Source: Eutrigla gurnardus
Lineage: Eukaryota > Chordata > Actinopteri > Perciformes > Triglidae
NCBI GenBank assembly: GCA_963514095.1
Contig: OY741281.1
Span: 10,141,819 to 10,205,818, forward strand
Reading direction: 5' to 3'
Length of the DNA: 64,000 bases
The translations under genes and the position numbers were made by a program. The notes under the pieces were generated by a model. It was given only the letters and a program-made list of their open reading frames with translations, ran no database searches and was not told the DNA's origin. Positions 33,741 through 49,790 of the stretch are shown here, piece after piece (within the stretch, counting starts at the first letter, position 1; each line of letters begins with the position of its first letter).

Positions 33741-35260
33741 TGCTAATGATAATTAAATAGATCATGTGCGAGATGAGTTTTTATTCCTTTATTTGTCGTT
33801 ACAATTTAATTGGTTTAAGTGCCTCTCTGCTCAATCAATAAGCACACTTTACACATCGAGCAGGGCTACAACATCATGGTGACCCCGTTGCCCCTCCGAT
33901 TGGTCGTGAGGTCCTCTGTTCAAACTGTTGCTGGTTGGTCAAATCCCCTTTCTTGTGGCTAAATTGCTCCTCCGGTTGCCCATGTTTTTCTCTGGTCAAA
34001 CCAAATGCCCCTCTGGTTAGATCTACTGTGACCCTAACGACATCTTTATATGAAAACGTGTTGCCTTCCCCCTGCCCTTCTTGGGGGGCAAAGGGCAAAC
34101 TCTATTAATAGCCCCCCACAAATAAGACCCTAACTATCTCCTTTTTATACGCCAATATAAGAAAAGAGAGAGAGTGTTTTCTTTTTTCAGGAACACAAGA
34201 TGAACTTCAGTTGAGTTTAAGAGCAATTACAGTATATTTTAAAGACATTTCATGTTTTTAATGAATAAAAGAACATGTCAAGCATACATATTTTAGTCTT
34301 TTCCATGAGGACACCTGCACATCAAGCCCAAAGTTCAGAGAGGTCTGCTTTTACTTCCTCCATGTTTTTATTAAGCAAATCTACACAAGGAGGCTTGTGT
34401 CATTGTGATGTATTAAGAGGCCATTAAATGTACACCTAAATTAATAATCATCAGTGGAACAATTAGAAAGCATTCACATGTTAACACAGTGTAGCTATCA
34501 TCAAATAATCCATGGAGATCGTTATGAACTAACTCACTGATGTTAGGAGGTAGAGTGCCCCATTTACATCTGCAGCTGCAACAGATTTGCCAAGAAGAAT
34601 GTAAAAGTATACTATGATATGATTTTGACTGACTTGACTTTAACTCCTCTAGTCTGACAATGCAGTATCCAGTATACAGAAAGCAATGCATTATTAAAAA
34701 ATATTCAAACTACATTCAAATTCAAACTCAGTGCAGAAACTCAAACTTACTCAAAAGAATAATAAATGTTAAGAAAATCTGAATTTTAGCTTGAATTACC
34801 TTTTCCGGTTGATATTTCTTGCAGTGTGTGGCTTGCTCTCTAAAGAAACGTGTTTCTTCCGTGAAAAGTCACATTAGGACGGATTTGCCTTATTTGGACC
34901 GATTATCACTCAACCATAGACAAAAGCTTCATACCATTTTAGCCTTGAAACATGAAGCCCTCTAAATAAAATATAATATAATATAATGCTATTTAATATA
35001 AGACACTAGAATATTGCTTTATGCCTCAAAGTAGAAGAAAAATACCCCATATAATGACGACAAAGTCAATTTTCGCTCTTGCCATTCCTCTGAGAGCATT
35101 AAAGGACCGTCTTCGGTTGGTGAAGGAGCTCTAATTTGCCCTAAAAAATATTTCACCACCATCAGACTGAACAGTCTAATTAGATCTGATGACCAGAGTA
35201 TAATTAAAAGCAGTGGCAATTACATTTAGCAGGAAAAACAACTGTGACATGCGCGGGGAT

Positions 35261-35297
35261 GGCTCACTCAGGCTCACTCAGGCTCACTCAAGCTCAG
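35261..35297 (+). repeat. 10-bp tandem repeat
   Basis: GGCTCACTCA repeated three times, followed by a partial, altered fourth copy (AGCTCAG). Confidence 0.9.
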
Positions 35298-35355
35298 TTT
35301 TTGGGTTAAATTATTTAAGGGAACCCTGAGGATGCATTTAAGAAGATGCTATATT

Positions 35356-35360
<5 letters not shown>

Positions 35361-35444
<84 letters not shown>
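35361..35444 (+). repeat. (GT)42 microsatellite
   Basis: About 84 bp of uninterrupted GT. Likely polymorphic. Confidence 0.97.
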
Positions 35445-35446
<2 letters not shown>

Positions 35447-37734
35447 AAATATCTTAGGAGTCACCTGGGCTGCGGGCCTGAGCCCGGATCCCTCTGGAGC
35501 TCACTGTCGGTATCACGTCTTTGATATTAATTATCGAGGATAATGAATTTAAATCTGTGATGCATCAAGGCTCTGAAATGGCAACCCACCCCTCGAGCCC
35601 GCAGAATGCCTGATACTGCTTCAGGCTCCTGGGGAGTTTTGGGTAATCTTATACAAGATTGAGCTGATGGAAATAGATAGGCCTCTGAAATGCTAATGTT
35701 GACTTTTGGAGCCTAAATCTGGCTGCAGCCCAGTGGGACACGTCGCGCTGCAGAGGCCCGCCCATTCAAAATACAGACACTTTTCCAGGGAGATTAAAGC
35801 TACCCTTTTAGCTTACCCTCAGATAAACGCTATGCATGTTGGTCCTCGCTCTTAGACAAATTGCTCTCAACAAAAAAAAAAAAACATTCACTTAATTCTG
35901 TCGGAGAGCCGCTTTACTCTCACTCTTTGTTTCACAACGAATTATACGAGGCGGCGGGCGAGCCCGCTCTCTGTCGACGTCCATGTTCGCTCCGTCCGCC
36001 CACGTTGAGCCGAGCCGCCGGGCGATTAATTAAAGGACCCACATGCACCGCTCGGCCAGCTTGTCAGAGCTGCCAGTCAATCAGCGCGGCGTGACAATGA
36101 TCCAACCATCACCGGCTTAATTGGCATTCGGAGGACGCTTCCTCTCCTCCTCACTGTAGGCTAAATAAACACACAGGCAGGCAGGTTGCAACTCCCCGTC
36201 CTCGTTTCTCTTGATCAATAACCCTCCAACATCACAGCTGACAGCTACAGGAGCTTCTTTTAACCTCTGTGTTATGTTGACTGAGCAAACAGCAGAGGAG
36301 CTATAGAGCACAATTCAAGAGAGACAGTTTGAGATTCAACCCAGAACACCACTCACACTAGCGTCCCTCTTGTTTTCTACCTCTTTGAATTCATGTCGAC
36401 TGAATTATTTGATCCATAACAGCTTTAGCTAACCTCTGGTGCTTCCTATTCTGTCCTCCAGCCCATGACCCAGATATTGATCAATGTCTGCCATCATAGA
36501 GGATGTTTCACATGCAATCTTCTTGCTGGAGATGCAGAGCAAAGAGAGGCCCATTTTAAGGATCATTCCAATATCTTATAACGTATTTTGTACCCAGATA
36601 AATCGCTGAGATCTGGGAACACGTCAGCATCGCTTAAAGTCAGATTGGGATCAAAACGTTTTAAACAAACCGCCAGATTAGGCAAACCTAATTAAAATGA
36701 TTACCCACATTTTAATTAATAAGCTGGATCCAACAGTTTGGAAGGGACTATTTCTTTGCAGGGATTAACGAGTGGAGACTGCAGTAAATCACTGCACCTG
36801 ACCAAGAACTGCAGCGTAAACCCCCCTTGAAGCCACAGCTTGTTGTTTTTACCAGCATGGACAGCTGGTATTGTTTTCCCCTTGTGAGCTTTTGTGTGAC
36901 ATTTTGGAAAAAGGTGTTCCTGGAGACACCTGGAGTATCAGAAACTACCACAGAGGCAGTTTTGAGTACTTCGCCAGGTGTTTATATTTCTGTCCATCTG
37001 TTTATATATTTGTCCATCTGTTTGTGATTGTGTCAACGTGATAGTTCCACAACCGCGCAAGATGCAGTCAGAAAACTGCAGATGTTTAGATGAGATCAAA
37101 ATGAGGGCCAAGCAGGGACGTATAGGGGGATATCTTAAACTTGCATTCTCTCGACTGGCCAGCAGGTGGCAACTCCTCTGGTTGCAAAAATAAGTCGATT
37201 GCCTGGAAGTTTATGAGAAAATGACCCTACTTCTCACTTGATTTATTATCAGTAAACATTGTAAACATGAGTCTTCTTAAGATGTTCATTTAGTAAATGA
37301 TGGTCCATTTAGAGTCAAATATACCATAAACCAAGGCGTCCTTTAGGACGTGGCTGACCGTTGATTGACAGGTCGCTACCATGGCATCGCTAACGTCACT
37401 ACCAATGTAATTAGCTACTTAGATGACTTCAACACTTCGCTATTTACCTTGAATTATGAAGCTAACTTTGTTAACAGCTTCACACAAGATGCCAGATGTA
37501 TGGTTGCTGCTCAGGTTGCCACTCTGTGCGTCAAACGATGATGGTCCACTACGGCTGCAATAAACACGTGTGAATTCAAATAAAAACACTTACTACCACT
37601 TACTAGGTTAAGGAAAAACATCACGGTTGGGCTTAAAATAAGAACGTAAACTAATAAAATGTAAAGAATGTAATATAAGTACGGAAAAACATCCCTAACA
37701 TCACTAACGTAACTTTAAAATAACTCAACTACTT

Positions 37735-37890
37735 CGATCTGCTCCCTCGGTTTCCAGTCTTTATGCTAAGCTAAGCAAACTGGCTGCTGGTGCTTCATAT
37801 TTGGCATGGATCTTCCAATCAAAATGAGAATAAACGTATCTTATTATTTCTTTAAGTTCCAAGTTGTAAATTTTTCCCTTTAAATGAAAA
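37735..37890 (+). repeat. Common percomorph interspersed repeat fragment
   Basis: TTTCCAGTCTTTATGCTAAG followed by CTAAGC, CTGGCTGCTGG and CTTCATATTTGG is a very frequent teleost phrase, normally ending in ACTATTCCTTTAA as seen at 6793-6807. This copy loses similarity after about 37880. Confidence 0.65.
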
Positions 37891-38301
37891 TTGCATATAT
37901 TATGTATTTCTTCTTCTGTGGTTGTTGACACGCATGTACGTGACCAGACAAAGACAGGCGGTGTGTCGGTCTGCATCACGTCAATCACAGGGTGAAGGCC
38001 TTTATCCAGCCGTCAACCTGGGCTGCGGTTGCCTTTTTTCTCCCACAATGCACTTTCCTGAGTGACTGATAAAAACACAGAACACTTGCATTCCTGAAAA
38101 AAATGAGGTCAGCTGTCGAACGGAGCAACGACTCCAAATGGGACGGAGGCACCGAGATGAAAGCCGGCAACACTTCTGTGGAAACATTCACCGCTCCTGT
38201 CGACTTTTACATCGCAAAAAAATCAACCACCTGGTTTCACTTCAGGCTGGAAAAAGACTAACAGGATGGAGGAGGAGGGGGTGGGGGGAGGTGGGGCGGG
38301 G

Positions 38302-38336
38302 GCTTTCTTCTTCTTCTTCTTCTTCTTCTTCTTCTT

Positions 38337-38366
<30 letters not shown>
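38302..38366 (+). repeat. (TTC)n microsatellite after a G-rich purine tract
   Basis: About 20 TTC units directly preceded by GGAGGAGGGGGTGGGGGG-like sequence from 38265. The adjacent purine-rich and pyrimidine-rich tracts could adopt triplex or quadruplex forms. Confidence 0.93.
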
Positions 38367-38369
<3 letters not shown>

Positions 38370-38675
38370 GTTGAGTCGCTGCGTTCAAAAGCACAGAGAC
38401 AAATGCCTCAAGTGTGCAGTGTTTTCAGTGAGTAAATAAAGGTGATTGTGATTATTCTCCTGCTAAGATCAGACTCTTCAAAAAGGATGCAACATCCCCC
38501 CCCCCCCCCCCATTATAGTGTCTCCTACGCTTCCGTGGAAGCTTCTAATTGCCTATTGTACTTGCTGCTCGGCAGTCTGGGTGATGCACAGTGACAAGCC
38601 GCATCCTCACAAGAAGTGATGTGTACTCCGAGGTTCACCGGGTAGGGCTTATTTCCCTCCCACACAAATCTCTCT

Positions 38676-38683
38676 CCCCCCCC

Positions 38684-38781
<98 letters not shown>
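38676..38781 (+). repeat. Compound C25 then (AC)40 microsatellite
   Basis: About 25 consecutive C, then about 40 AC units with one GC interruption near 38725. The proline- or glycine-rich and Cys-Val frames through it are artefacts. Confidence 0.96.
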
Positions 38782-38782
<1 letters not shown>

Positions 38783-39464
38783 CTTACGATGTAAAGTATG
38801 TATGTCAAGTGGAAGTGTAATGTATGTCATGTGGAAAGTGAGCAAGCAGACCTTGTTCCCTGGGCAACCAACTAGCATGGCAAAAAAAAAAAAAAAAAAA
38901 GTTGAGCAATTTGTCAGATTGTTCAAAAGTTGTGCTCAGAAGCTGTGAGCCATTTTCACTTTGTTTCCACTCAGATGAGCAGGGAAGTGTCTGGGAAGGG
39001 AAGACAAAAGAGTGTGGGAGAAAGCTTTGCGTTATCTCTGCAGAAGGCTGTCGGGGATATTCTCAGGACGGAACAACATTGTAAAATGCTCAAATCTGCA
39101 TCATTTGTTCATTATTTGTCACCTGCAACGGAAACAAGAGGCACAGTTACATTTTGCATGCAATATTTTTTGATTCGTCTGCAAAACTGCTGCCCAGAAA
39201 GTAATCTATATACTGGATCTAACAGTCAACAGATGTCACTCCTAATGATAAATCCGCCTATTAGATGAGGATATTGATGCCAGGCATCAATGTTCAGCCA
39301 GAATCTATTCCTGTAAACACAAAGGTGATGAAAGTAATTCTATTAGAAAGTTGCTCTCATTAACTACATGGCTAAGTCTAACACGTGATGCCTGTCAAAC
39401 CACTTGCATGTTCTTTTGTTCAACATTCTCAATTCAACAGGAAGGGTTGATTATTTATAATTTC

Positions 39465-39536
39465 TGTATTATTCTGTATTATTCTGTATTATTATTATTC
39501 TGTATTATTATTATAAATATTATTATTATTATTGTT
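39465..39536 (+). repeat. TATTCTGTAT / TTA tandem repeat
   Basis: The 10-bp unit ATTCTGTATT occurs about three times, then merges into (TTA)n. Confidence 0.8.
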
Positions 39537-39794
39537 AGTTGCTTATAGTTCCTACTTTGTTACAATTTTATAAAAAGCAAACAAAAAGAAGACAAAGGCT
39601 TTTCCCAATTGAAAGAATCCCACTGTGAAGATGCTGAGACAATGTTTCGTCAAGTGGCAGCCAGTCAGAAAACCATTTTTGTCTGTATCTCAGTCATTTA
39701 TGAAAATTATAACATTTAAAATATATTTTCCTCAAAGATATTTGTGACAGGTGGCATTATGAATATAAAACATTTTTAAAAATCCCAGGACAAG

Positions 39795-42224
<2,430 letters not shown>

Positions 42225-42425
42225 GGCCACAAAACATTCTAAATGAAAACCTTTCATTTGGTTTATGACCGAAAAGCCTGCAAAACTAATGACTGATTCC
42301 CATCAGCATCAATATTAACATGCTAACACGCTAAACAAAGATGGTTAACACTGCTGCTAAACATCAGCATGTTCACATTGTCATTGCTGGTATGTTAGCA
42401 TGCTGATTTTAGGATTTAAAGCATT
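42225..42425 (-). repeat. Copy of the GCTAACATG-type dispersed repeat
   Basis: On the minus strand it reads GCATGCTAACATACCAGC, then TTAGCGTGTTAGCATG, then TTAGTTTTGCAGGC and CGGTCATAAACCAAATG. The last two words are the diagnostic downstream part of this family, also seen at 58260-58300. Confidence 0.65.
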
Positions 42426-43976
42426 GCACTATTTAATCTGCTTGTATAGTTTTTGACTTCTACAAATCTTCTTATTTTATTCCAAATCTCTGGATTTGTT
42501 ATGATCTTATATTTTAATATTTAGTGGTTTGTGGTTTGTTTTTGTTTCCATCTCTTCTACTTCTCTAAAGCCCTCTAAATCCTTTCTTGAAGGGTTTTAC
42601 ATGAAGTTTACTTACTTACTCACTAAATAAGAAGTCATTAAAGAGAATTAAATTGTGCTCTGGATCTCTTTTTTTAATTAGAGGGAATTACAGATAAAAC
42701 AGCCTCTCCTTGTTTCATTAGCATTTAAAATGATCCTTTTAATTCCATCCTGACAGATTCTGAAGTTGTTGGCATTGTTGCTCAGTAACGCGCTCTCTGG
42801 TGTACTTTCAACCAGCAGGATGTGCTTCTTATGTCTTTGAAGCCAAGTTGAAAATGAATTCAGAGGATGTTTCAGGAGGTCAGATCAAACACACCTCAGT
42901 GAATCTAAAGCTGGCGAGGTGCAAATTAGCCACCGAATCTCTTTAAAGACCGAAGATGTAGCATATTTCCACATTAATATAGAAGTTGAATAAAATATAT
43001 CTCATGCATTTACAATCTGTGCCCGTCTGTAGTGAAGTTTTTCTTCAAGTTCATTTTCAGAATTTTTTGACCTGAAAGCAGGAAGTACCAATAACTGTAC
43101 CGTAACACAACTTAAAATATACAGTTTGCACATTTGTGATAGGATGAGTGTGCAAGAAGTACTTTACCCTTAACTGACAGGAGGCTGCTGCAGAACAACT
43201 AGCTAGCCACTCAGCTAATTTAACAACATGTGCATCTATATTTACCTCCTTTTGTTCATGAATTTTTATTTTTTTATTAGCGGCCGAAGTCCAACAGTAA
43301 AAAATAGTTGTTTGTCCGCCTTTTGAAGATCTTTTCATGATGTTAGCCTGACACTGCTTGAGCTACTTCTCCTCTCCCGAACTCATAGCGGCGAGTGACT
43401 GACTTCAAATGTAAACTTTAGAGAACGTGGGTTGGGAAATACCAAGTGTGTGTAGGGGGGGTAGGGGTGGGAGAGGGGGTTACATTACCACATGATTAAA
43501 CACAAAACTATTTTGCAGGTACATAAAATGGATAAAATTATGCATGCAAAATAATTATCGGAATTATGTGATTATATTGGGGGGGTTATATTGTCTGGGC
43601 TTGAGGTTTGCGGGGGTCATGACCCCTGTAACCCCCCTACAAATTACGCCCCTGCCCCAACGTGAAATCTAATGTTCAAAACCAGATAGTTACGGATTAT
43701 GGGGAACAATTTCAACGAGCTGGCTGGAGAAATACCTGCAGGGCTGATGAGGGAAGTGGGAACAGGTGTGTAGATGGGCGGGGCAGTCAAGTGATGAGGA
43801 CAGGAGGGAAAGTCCGAGGGCATCCAGTGGACAGGTAGAGAATGACATTCCCGACACTCAAAGTCTCTTCAAACATTCTCACATGTAATACAGGCTGAGA
43901 AAAAGACAGCAAAAAGTGGTCAGGATTTAACCTTCAGTTTGACACCGAAACTGGCCCATTCTGCGTCAAGACATTA
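42426..43976. other. Unique noncoding sequence
   Basis: No gene seen. A short repeat-like stretch rich in GGGGGG and CCCCCC lies at 43445-43650 (for example GGGGTCATGACCCC) and is probably a repeat end. Confidence 0.35.
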
Positions 43977-44144
43977 ACATTGTGTGGCATTGTGAAAGTA
44001 ACTTAAAAGTGATGCAATAGTAGTGTGATGCCTTACATTTCAATATTATATAATACAATATTATTATATTATAATGTAACAAATTACTTTGAAATGACAA
44101 GTAATACATAATGCATTACATTTTAAGTAACTCGCCCAACACCG
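43977..44144 (-). repeat. hAT-type MITE end
   Basis: On the minus strand the terminus reads CGGTGTTGGGCGAGTTACTT followed by AAAATGTAATGCATTA and TACTTGTCATTTCAAAGTAA, a very common fish hAT-derived end (CAGTGTTGGG type). The other terminus was not found, so the copy is truncated at about 43977. Confidence 0.7.
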
Positions 44145-47100
44145 TTCATCTACCACTTTGGTGAAGATCATCAACCCCGTCTCCTACTAAATGACATGAA
44201 AACAAATCTGCACTCTCTGTTACGTTTCCAGGGAAAAGTGTTTTCTCAAAATTGAGACAAAGCAAAAAACTGTCAGCCTAGGTCGACATACATTTTGTTG
44301 TAAATGGGGAACTTTTTTCAGGACAGCTCTGAAACACCACCAGGAGTAAAACTGTCATTTAAAAAGCTGTAAATCCTGGCCGTTCCTGTCACTATGCTGT
44401 ATCTCACTCTGCACACACACTTCACTACATATTTTCACTCACTTTGTCTCTCCATCTTTGTGTCTCCGCCAGATATCTTCTCCCTCTTATCTCTCCCCCT
44501 TTTTTCCTCGCTGTCTAATTAATTCTCTCATCTTTTCCAGGCTGTGAGATGATCAATGATCTCTCACTAATTTAGTTGCTGTGCTGGACGCCGTCTTGGT
44601 GGTGGCGACATGTCAGCAGTGTATGAAACGAAGCCAACGTATAGCAGGGCTGTATTAACTTCTCTGTCGCAGCCTGGAAACGAAGCAGAAATTGAATTTT
44701 GAGGCCGACCGCTTCTTATTTCACGAGGCTGACCTTCAATTCTAATGGTAAGTGGAGACGGATGAATATATTATTATTGTGTATACAGAAACACCACACA
44801 CACACACACTGCATCGACTTCTGCAGTTTTTTGAACATTTCTGCACAGCCTCCTGCAGCGCCTAGAGGTCTAATGACCTTGTTATGAGACGATATCCGGG
44901 GAGAAAATTTCATGCATTTTGAGATGAACCAAACCATGACAGTAAATTTGTGCACTTTCACACCTGGATGGTGCCTCTGCCCATCGGCTCCATCTTCCTC
45001 TTCCACCTCTGATTCCAATTCAGCTCCACTAATCCATGATAGAGGCGCAGCAGGGTCTCCAGGAATCAGTGGCTGGGTCCAATATTTCCTATCCACAAGG
45101 GATTATCTGGGGGGGGAAGCAGGGGGAAATCCATATCTTGTGTTAACAGGCCCTAAAAAAGCAAGATTTTTCTCCCATGTTGAGATTTAGTCAGCCCAGT
45201 TAAAGGGATAAGCTAATTTTATAGGAAAAGTGTTACATTTTACCTTGACGATCACTTTAAAGCTTCACAGCTGAGAGACGAAGCCTCTGCGAGATAAATC
45301 ACCCGTGGTTGGAGTATCACAGATTTAATTAGGCTGTGAAAAGTGCTGTGGAAGTATCGACGCTGGCGCGATTGTTCACAGCGTGAATCTTCTTCTTTTA
45401 AAAAAAAAAGAAAAGTGACAGTAGAAGTCTAGGAAGAGTTTTCTGTGCAGTTCTGTTGGCGGGCCACATGGTCGAAGCTTGCACGCCATCTGTGGTTCAG
45501 TTTCATCATCTTTAGAGGGAATGGAAGGGGGCTTATCACAGGATGAGCACAAAGACGGCTCAGCTGAAAGGAGACGCCGCGGTATCTAACAGAGTAAAGT
45601 CTGAGTAGCAGTGTGTTGCCTCATGACACACTATTAGAGATTTAAGTTGTTATAAAGTTACTGGTTTCATTCCCACAATCCATCCAGGATTGTGGTGAAA
45701 AGAAAAATGCCTTTGTAACCCTTCCCCGGTCATATTTGGCAACAATAGGGTTAGAAAATTAAACACAAAACATTTACTGCTAAATTATGCAGTTCATATT
45801 TTCCAGTTTGATTAATTTGTCAGTTTGCATTAATGGTAAATAAATTGCTTCAATTGGGCTCCATATGAATTTGAGTTGCACTTTATTTATTTCAGTTTTT
45901 ACATTTCAATCACGAAGCTCTAACAGGAAGCTTCATGACAATGAAGATAATAGGTTTCTGCAGCCTCACAGGTGGCTGTTTCTCCCCTGCACCACGTTAC
46001 ATAATCAGGATGAGCTCATTTCTCCATCCTGCATGTATGTTAATCCTTTTTCTGCAAATCAACGCTCAGCCTCTGGTTGCCACATCTGCCACGTGTTTCT
46101 GGCAATTAGGCCTGCAGGGGAACACGGCGTTCCTTTCATGCCCTCCGAAGGGCCCCGCCGCTACATGTGTTTGCAATCTCCCTCTTCCTGAATGGTCGTG
46201 GTTGGCATTCCCCCACTCTGTTTGTTTGTGTAAAACGCCCTGAGTACAGGCCTGCCCCTCTGCAAAGCTGAGACTAAAAACGGCGTGGTGATTGCGTCCG
46301 GGCGGGGCCACGCCGCTGCCAAGAACTCGACCCAGGATAACAACTCTTGCTATTCACAGTGTTTCATCTGAGCTGATCGACAAGTAAATATTGTGACATT
46401 CATCGTGTCGACGATTATTCCTCCAGCTGAACGGCTTTTCAGCAGCTCTCTTTATCCGTGGGCAGATCATTGACTGTCTGCTGCTGAATATTCATACCGT
46501 TTCTGAAAACAGGTCAAATCAGGACTTCAGGCTGCTGATCATGAATATTTATTTAGTTTTGTCTCTCTTTTTTTTTTTCATTCAAGCGGGAACATTTGTC
46601 AGGTATGAAAGCCCATTTCCACCACAATTAAGAACAAAGAAAAAAGCATGCAATGAAATAAAAATGACATTTTTGACTCAACAGACGTAGTGACATTTGT
46701 TGCCTATGGTTTGTTGTTGTTCACTTCAAATGTTTATTTCATTAATACATTCTAAACAGCTCAAAAACCTTCAATCATGTTCATTCTCTACTTTCACTTG
46801 TTTTAGTGGTTTCAATTACATTTTGATGATGAAATGTTAGCAGCTTCGACGGGATGTACTGGACAAACTACAAAAGTAATATAAATAAATGCAGTCTGGG
46901 AAATATGTTTGCAGGGTTTGTGTCCTGTTTGGTTGGGATTAAGCAACAAAAACATTTTAGTAAAAAGATAAAATAACCATTCGTCTGTCAAATAATCGAA
47001 AATAAACTGAAATCTTGAAGGAATGTCTCCACATTCAATTAGGAATAAAAAAAACAGAAAATAATTGGATGTTTTAATATCGTTTTGCTGTTAAACGCAG

Positions 47101-49599
47101 CCCCGATTGATCAGTTCGTTCATGGAGGCATGAGAGAAAAACAAAGGTTTTCCTCAAGAATTCATAACACAGGGTGAGTGGCTGATATACAAATGGGTTA
47201 AATGGTCCAGTAGGATTTGGCGTCATCTTGCGGTGAATTTGCAAGTCCTGTCTTGCGCTAGTCAACCTTTTATTTTCTTAACATTAACATAACACAAGCT
47301 TTCTACAACCTTCACGTAATGCTCCAACAGCACCATAAAAAGCATTACTCATGCTTTAGTTGCTTGTCTGCTCCTGTTGCCAATTCTATACTAATCCGTC
47401 AACACTGAATCAATCACATGAACCAACTATCTGCCCCAGTGTGTCCATCCTCACAACTAATCCACTATGTTCATCCTCCTCATACATCATCAACAACGCT
47501 ACTCAATAAACTAAGTGAAGGTGACGATAAAAAACAGTAATAACATCACCATTTGCGCTTTACATTCTTAATTTCTGTACCTTGCAAAATCCCTTCTTTG
47601 GGGTTTCTTTGATTAATTTCCTCCTCCAGTTTGTTAAAAATATTACCCGACAAATTAATATGCATTCTTTTAAGATTGGTGTGTTTCCATGTTTCTCTCG
47701 ACACGTATTGCCATGCCAATCTAGAACAAAGAAAAGAAAATTTCTGTTTTTTGAGAGTGCACGGTTAAAAGAAAGTTTCAGCAGCAGTAACAGATGCACG
47801 TTGAGCCTCCTGATTTGTCATCCCACCATCAACACCACCACTCTGATATAAACCCTGCTCCATTAAATCCTCCTTCCACTTCCTGTAAAAACCATTCTCC
47901 CAGGGTTCACTGCCGCTGGCTGCTCCGGCGGTCCCGGGTGCACTTCATAAACACAGGTCATTTGTCAAGTGGAAGACATTAAAGTGTAAAAGCCCCAGGT
48001 ATTAAGACCGCAGAGCATGAGCTGATGTATCCACCGTCACATCGGCGGTGGAGAAACGCTGAGCCTGCAGCGAGGGCCGGTTCTCTGATGGACCTGTTTT
48101 ACAGCTAACAAGTGGACACGCTGAACTTTGCGGCATCTGCTCCCCTCTGGGCTCACAGCCAGTACAGTACACGGCGCCTGGCGACCTTACACCATATTCC
48201 TTTTCACAGTACACTGACTCAATATCCGCCAAGGCCACGATCCGGTTTTTGTTTGTCGCAGAGGGCGAGTTTTTCTGTGTCCGATGCTCTCCGGAGGATC
48301 TGAGTGGGGCTTAGAGGCCACCGCTCCTCAAGCTAAGAGCTGCATTATAGTGTGAATCATCCCAATGAGGAGGGGGGGGGAAACAAAAACATGCACCCTT
48401 GACATTTCCGTACGGAGCTTGTGAGCGGCCGTGCGTCACCGCCGTTTGCATTTGACCTTCTCTGGAAACACTTGTTGTGAAGGTTTTGGAAATAATAATG
48501 GTCTGAAACAAGATGAGGTTTCTGATTGCTCATTTCCCTCTCGTGTTCAAGACAGTGACCTCGTCCAGAGGAGAAGGAAACTGATGAAAATTCAACTTAC
48601 AACTGTGGAATCAACCTCCCAACTAGTCAAATACAGTTGTTTGGTCGGTGCCCTCTTGGCATCAGAGATCGATACAGAGAAGTCCAGGCTTTCAACTAAC
48701 TCCAGTGTAACCCTGTAACTATGGGTCAAACATACAGGACCTTTGTCCAGGAGACTGTGATGGGAAATTTTCATTTAGTGGTTTATTAAAGGTTAATTAG
48801 AAGGTTGAAGAGTTTTGACTTATAATATTCCAGTGTCATGAGGTTACCTGTATTCTGCACTTATGTCAAGTCATGTGTTACATGAGTTGTAGAATGCATC
48901 TTGTCACACCAGCACAGCTGGCAAGTCAATATGGATCTATGGACACTGATGAGTGGTTCAAACACCACATTCTGGACAAAGTTCTCCGTCTACACAAACA
49001 ACGGAACAATGCTTCGCTGATGACACAACGCAAACAACTGTATGAAACGCCCTTCTCAAGACAAAGGAAACGATAAGATAAAGCTTTTTCTTTCTGGATA
49101 ATAGTTTTTATCGGTTTCATTTGAATTCAAAGCTATGCAGACACCTCCTCTGCACACTATTTCTAGTATGAGGCTGTTTTTTTTTAAATTTTCAAGTTTC
49201 TGTGTTTTTGACTTTCATTCACTTGAATCCTATAATAATCGTATTTTAAAGAATATAGTGTTTGTAGCATTGGCTTGCATTTGTCCTCTTCCTGTTTCTC
49301 GTCCTCAAAGTCAGCTCCATAAATCCGGGGACCCCGACATAATCGTAACACTGATTGAGCATATGCAATATTTACCCTAAGATGCCTCTAAGATTGGAAC
49401 TATTTGTATTCTACTCTTCAACCTTAAATTCATGCAGACCTGTTTCAAAATGATAAACAAAAAACACCCAAAATTGAATGTATTAATACCCCTTATATAT
49501 TTTTAAACACAAGGTCATTTGCAATTGCATTTGGACTACTCAAGTATTTGGTTTGGTAGGTCTTAAGCCAACTTCCTGTAAGTGCTTCAACTTAAAACC
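44145..49599. other. Unique noncoding sequence
   Basis: No gene accepted. There are several 60-126 codon frames (for example 44716-45096 minus and 45865-46243 plus) without domains or consistent splice sites. Noted: a GCGC-rich patch at 46290-46320 and a G run at 48371-48379. Confidence 0.35.
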
Positions 49600-49790
49600 C
49601 CAGTTTGAGAATTGCCTCAACCACATCCAACACCTTTGGAATGAACTGGAACACCGACCTGGAGGTCACAACATCAGCGTTGGAGGAAATCCCTGCAGAC
49701 ACCCAAGGAAACCAGCAGCACATAAATGATAAATCAATCACATATGGCTGTAAAATGCAGGTGTCTACATACTTTTGCCCATGTGCTGTA
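49600..49790 (+). repeat. Tc1-like transposon 3' fragment with terminal repeat
   Basis: The frame from about 49616 reads LNHIQHLWNELEHR, the Tc1 segment after the last catalytic position, but with Gln replacing the catalytic Glu. The fragment ends GTGTCTACATACTTTTGCCC and ATGTGCTGTA, a Tc1-family terminal inverted repeat. The 5' part of the element is missing. Confidence 0.75.

Larger units (their letters stand above)
33741..37734. other. Noncoding sequence with a possible conserved element
   Basis: No gene accepted. At 33880-34025 phrases such as TTGCCCCTCYGATTGGTC recur imperfectly. At 35900-36120 a GC-richer segment contains GGCGATTAATTAAAGGACCC and CAGTCAATCAGCGCGG, homeodomain-like words within unique sequence, which suggests a regulatory element, but conservation cannot be judged here. 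The two simple repeats inside are listed separately. Confidence 0.3.

Noticed and set aside
35346..35543. 65-codon frame with a Cys-Val run
   Set aside because: It is a translation of the (GT)42 microsatellite.
38525..38926. 133-codon frame with a Cys-Val run
   Set aside because: It is produced by reading through the (AC)n and C-run microsatellites.
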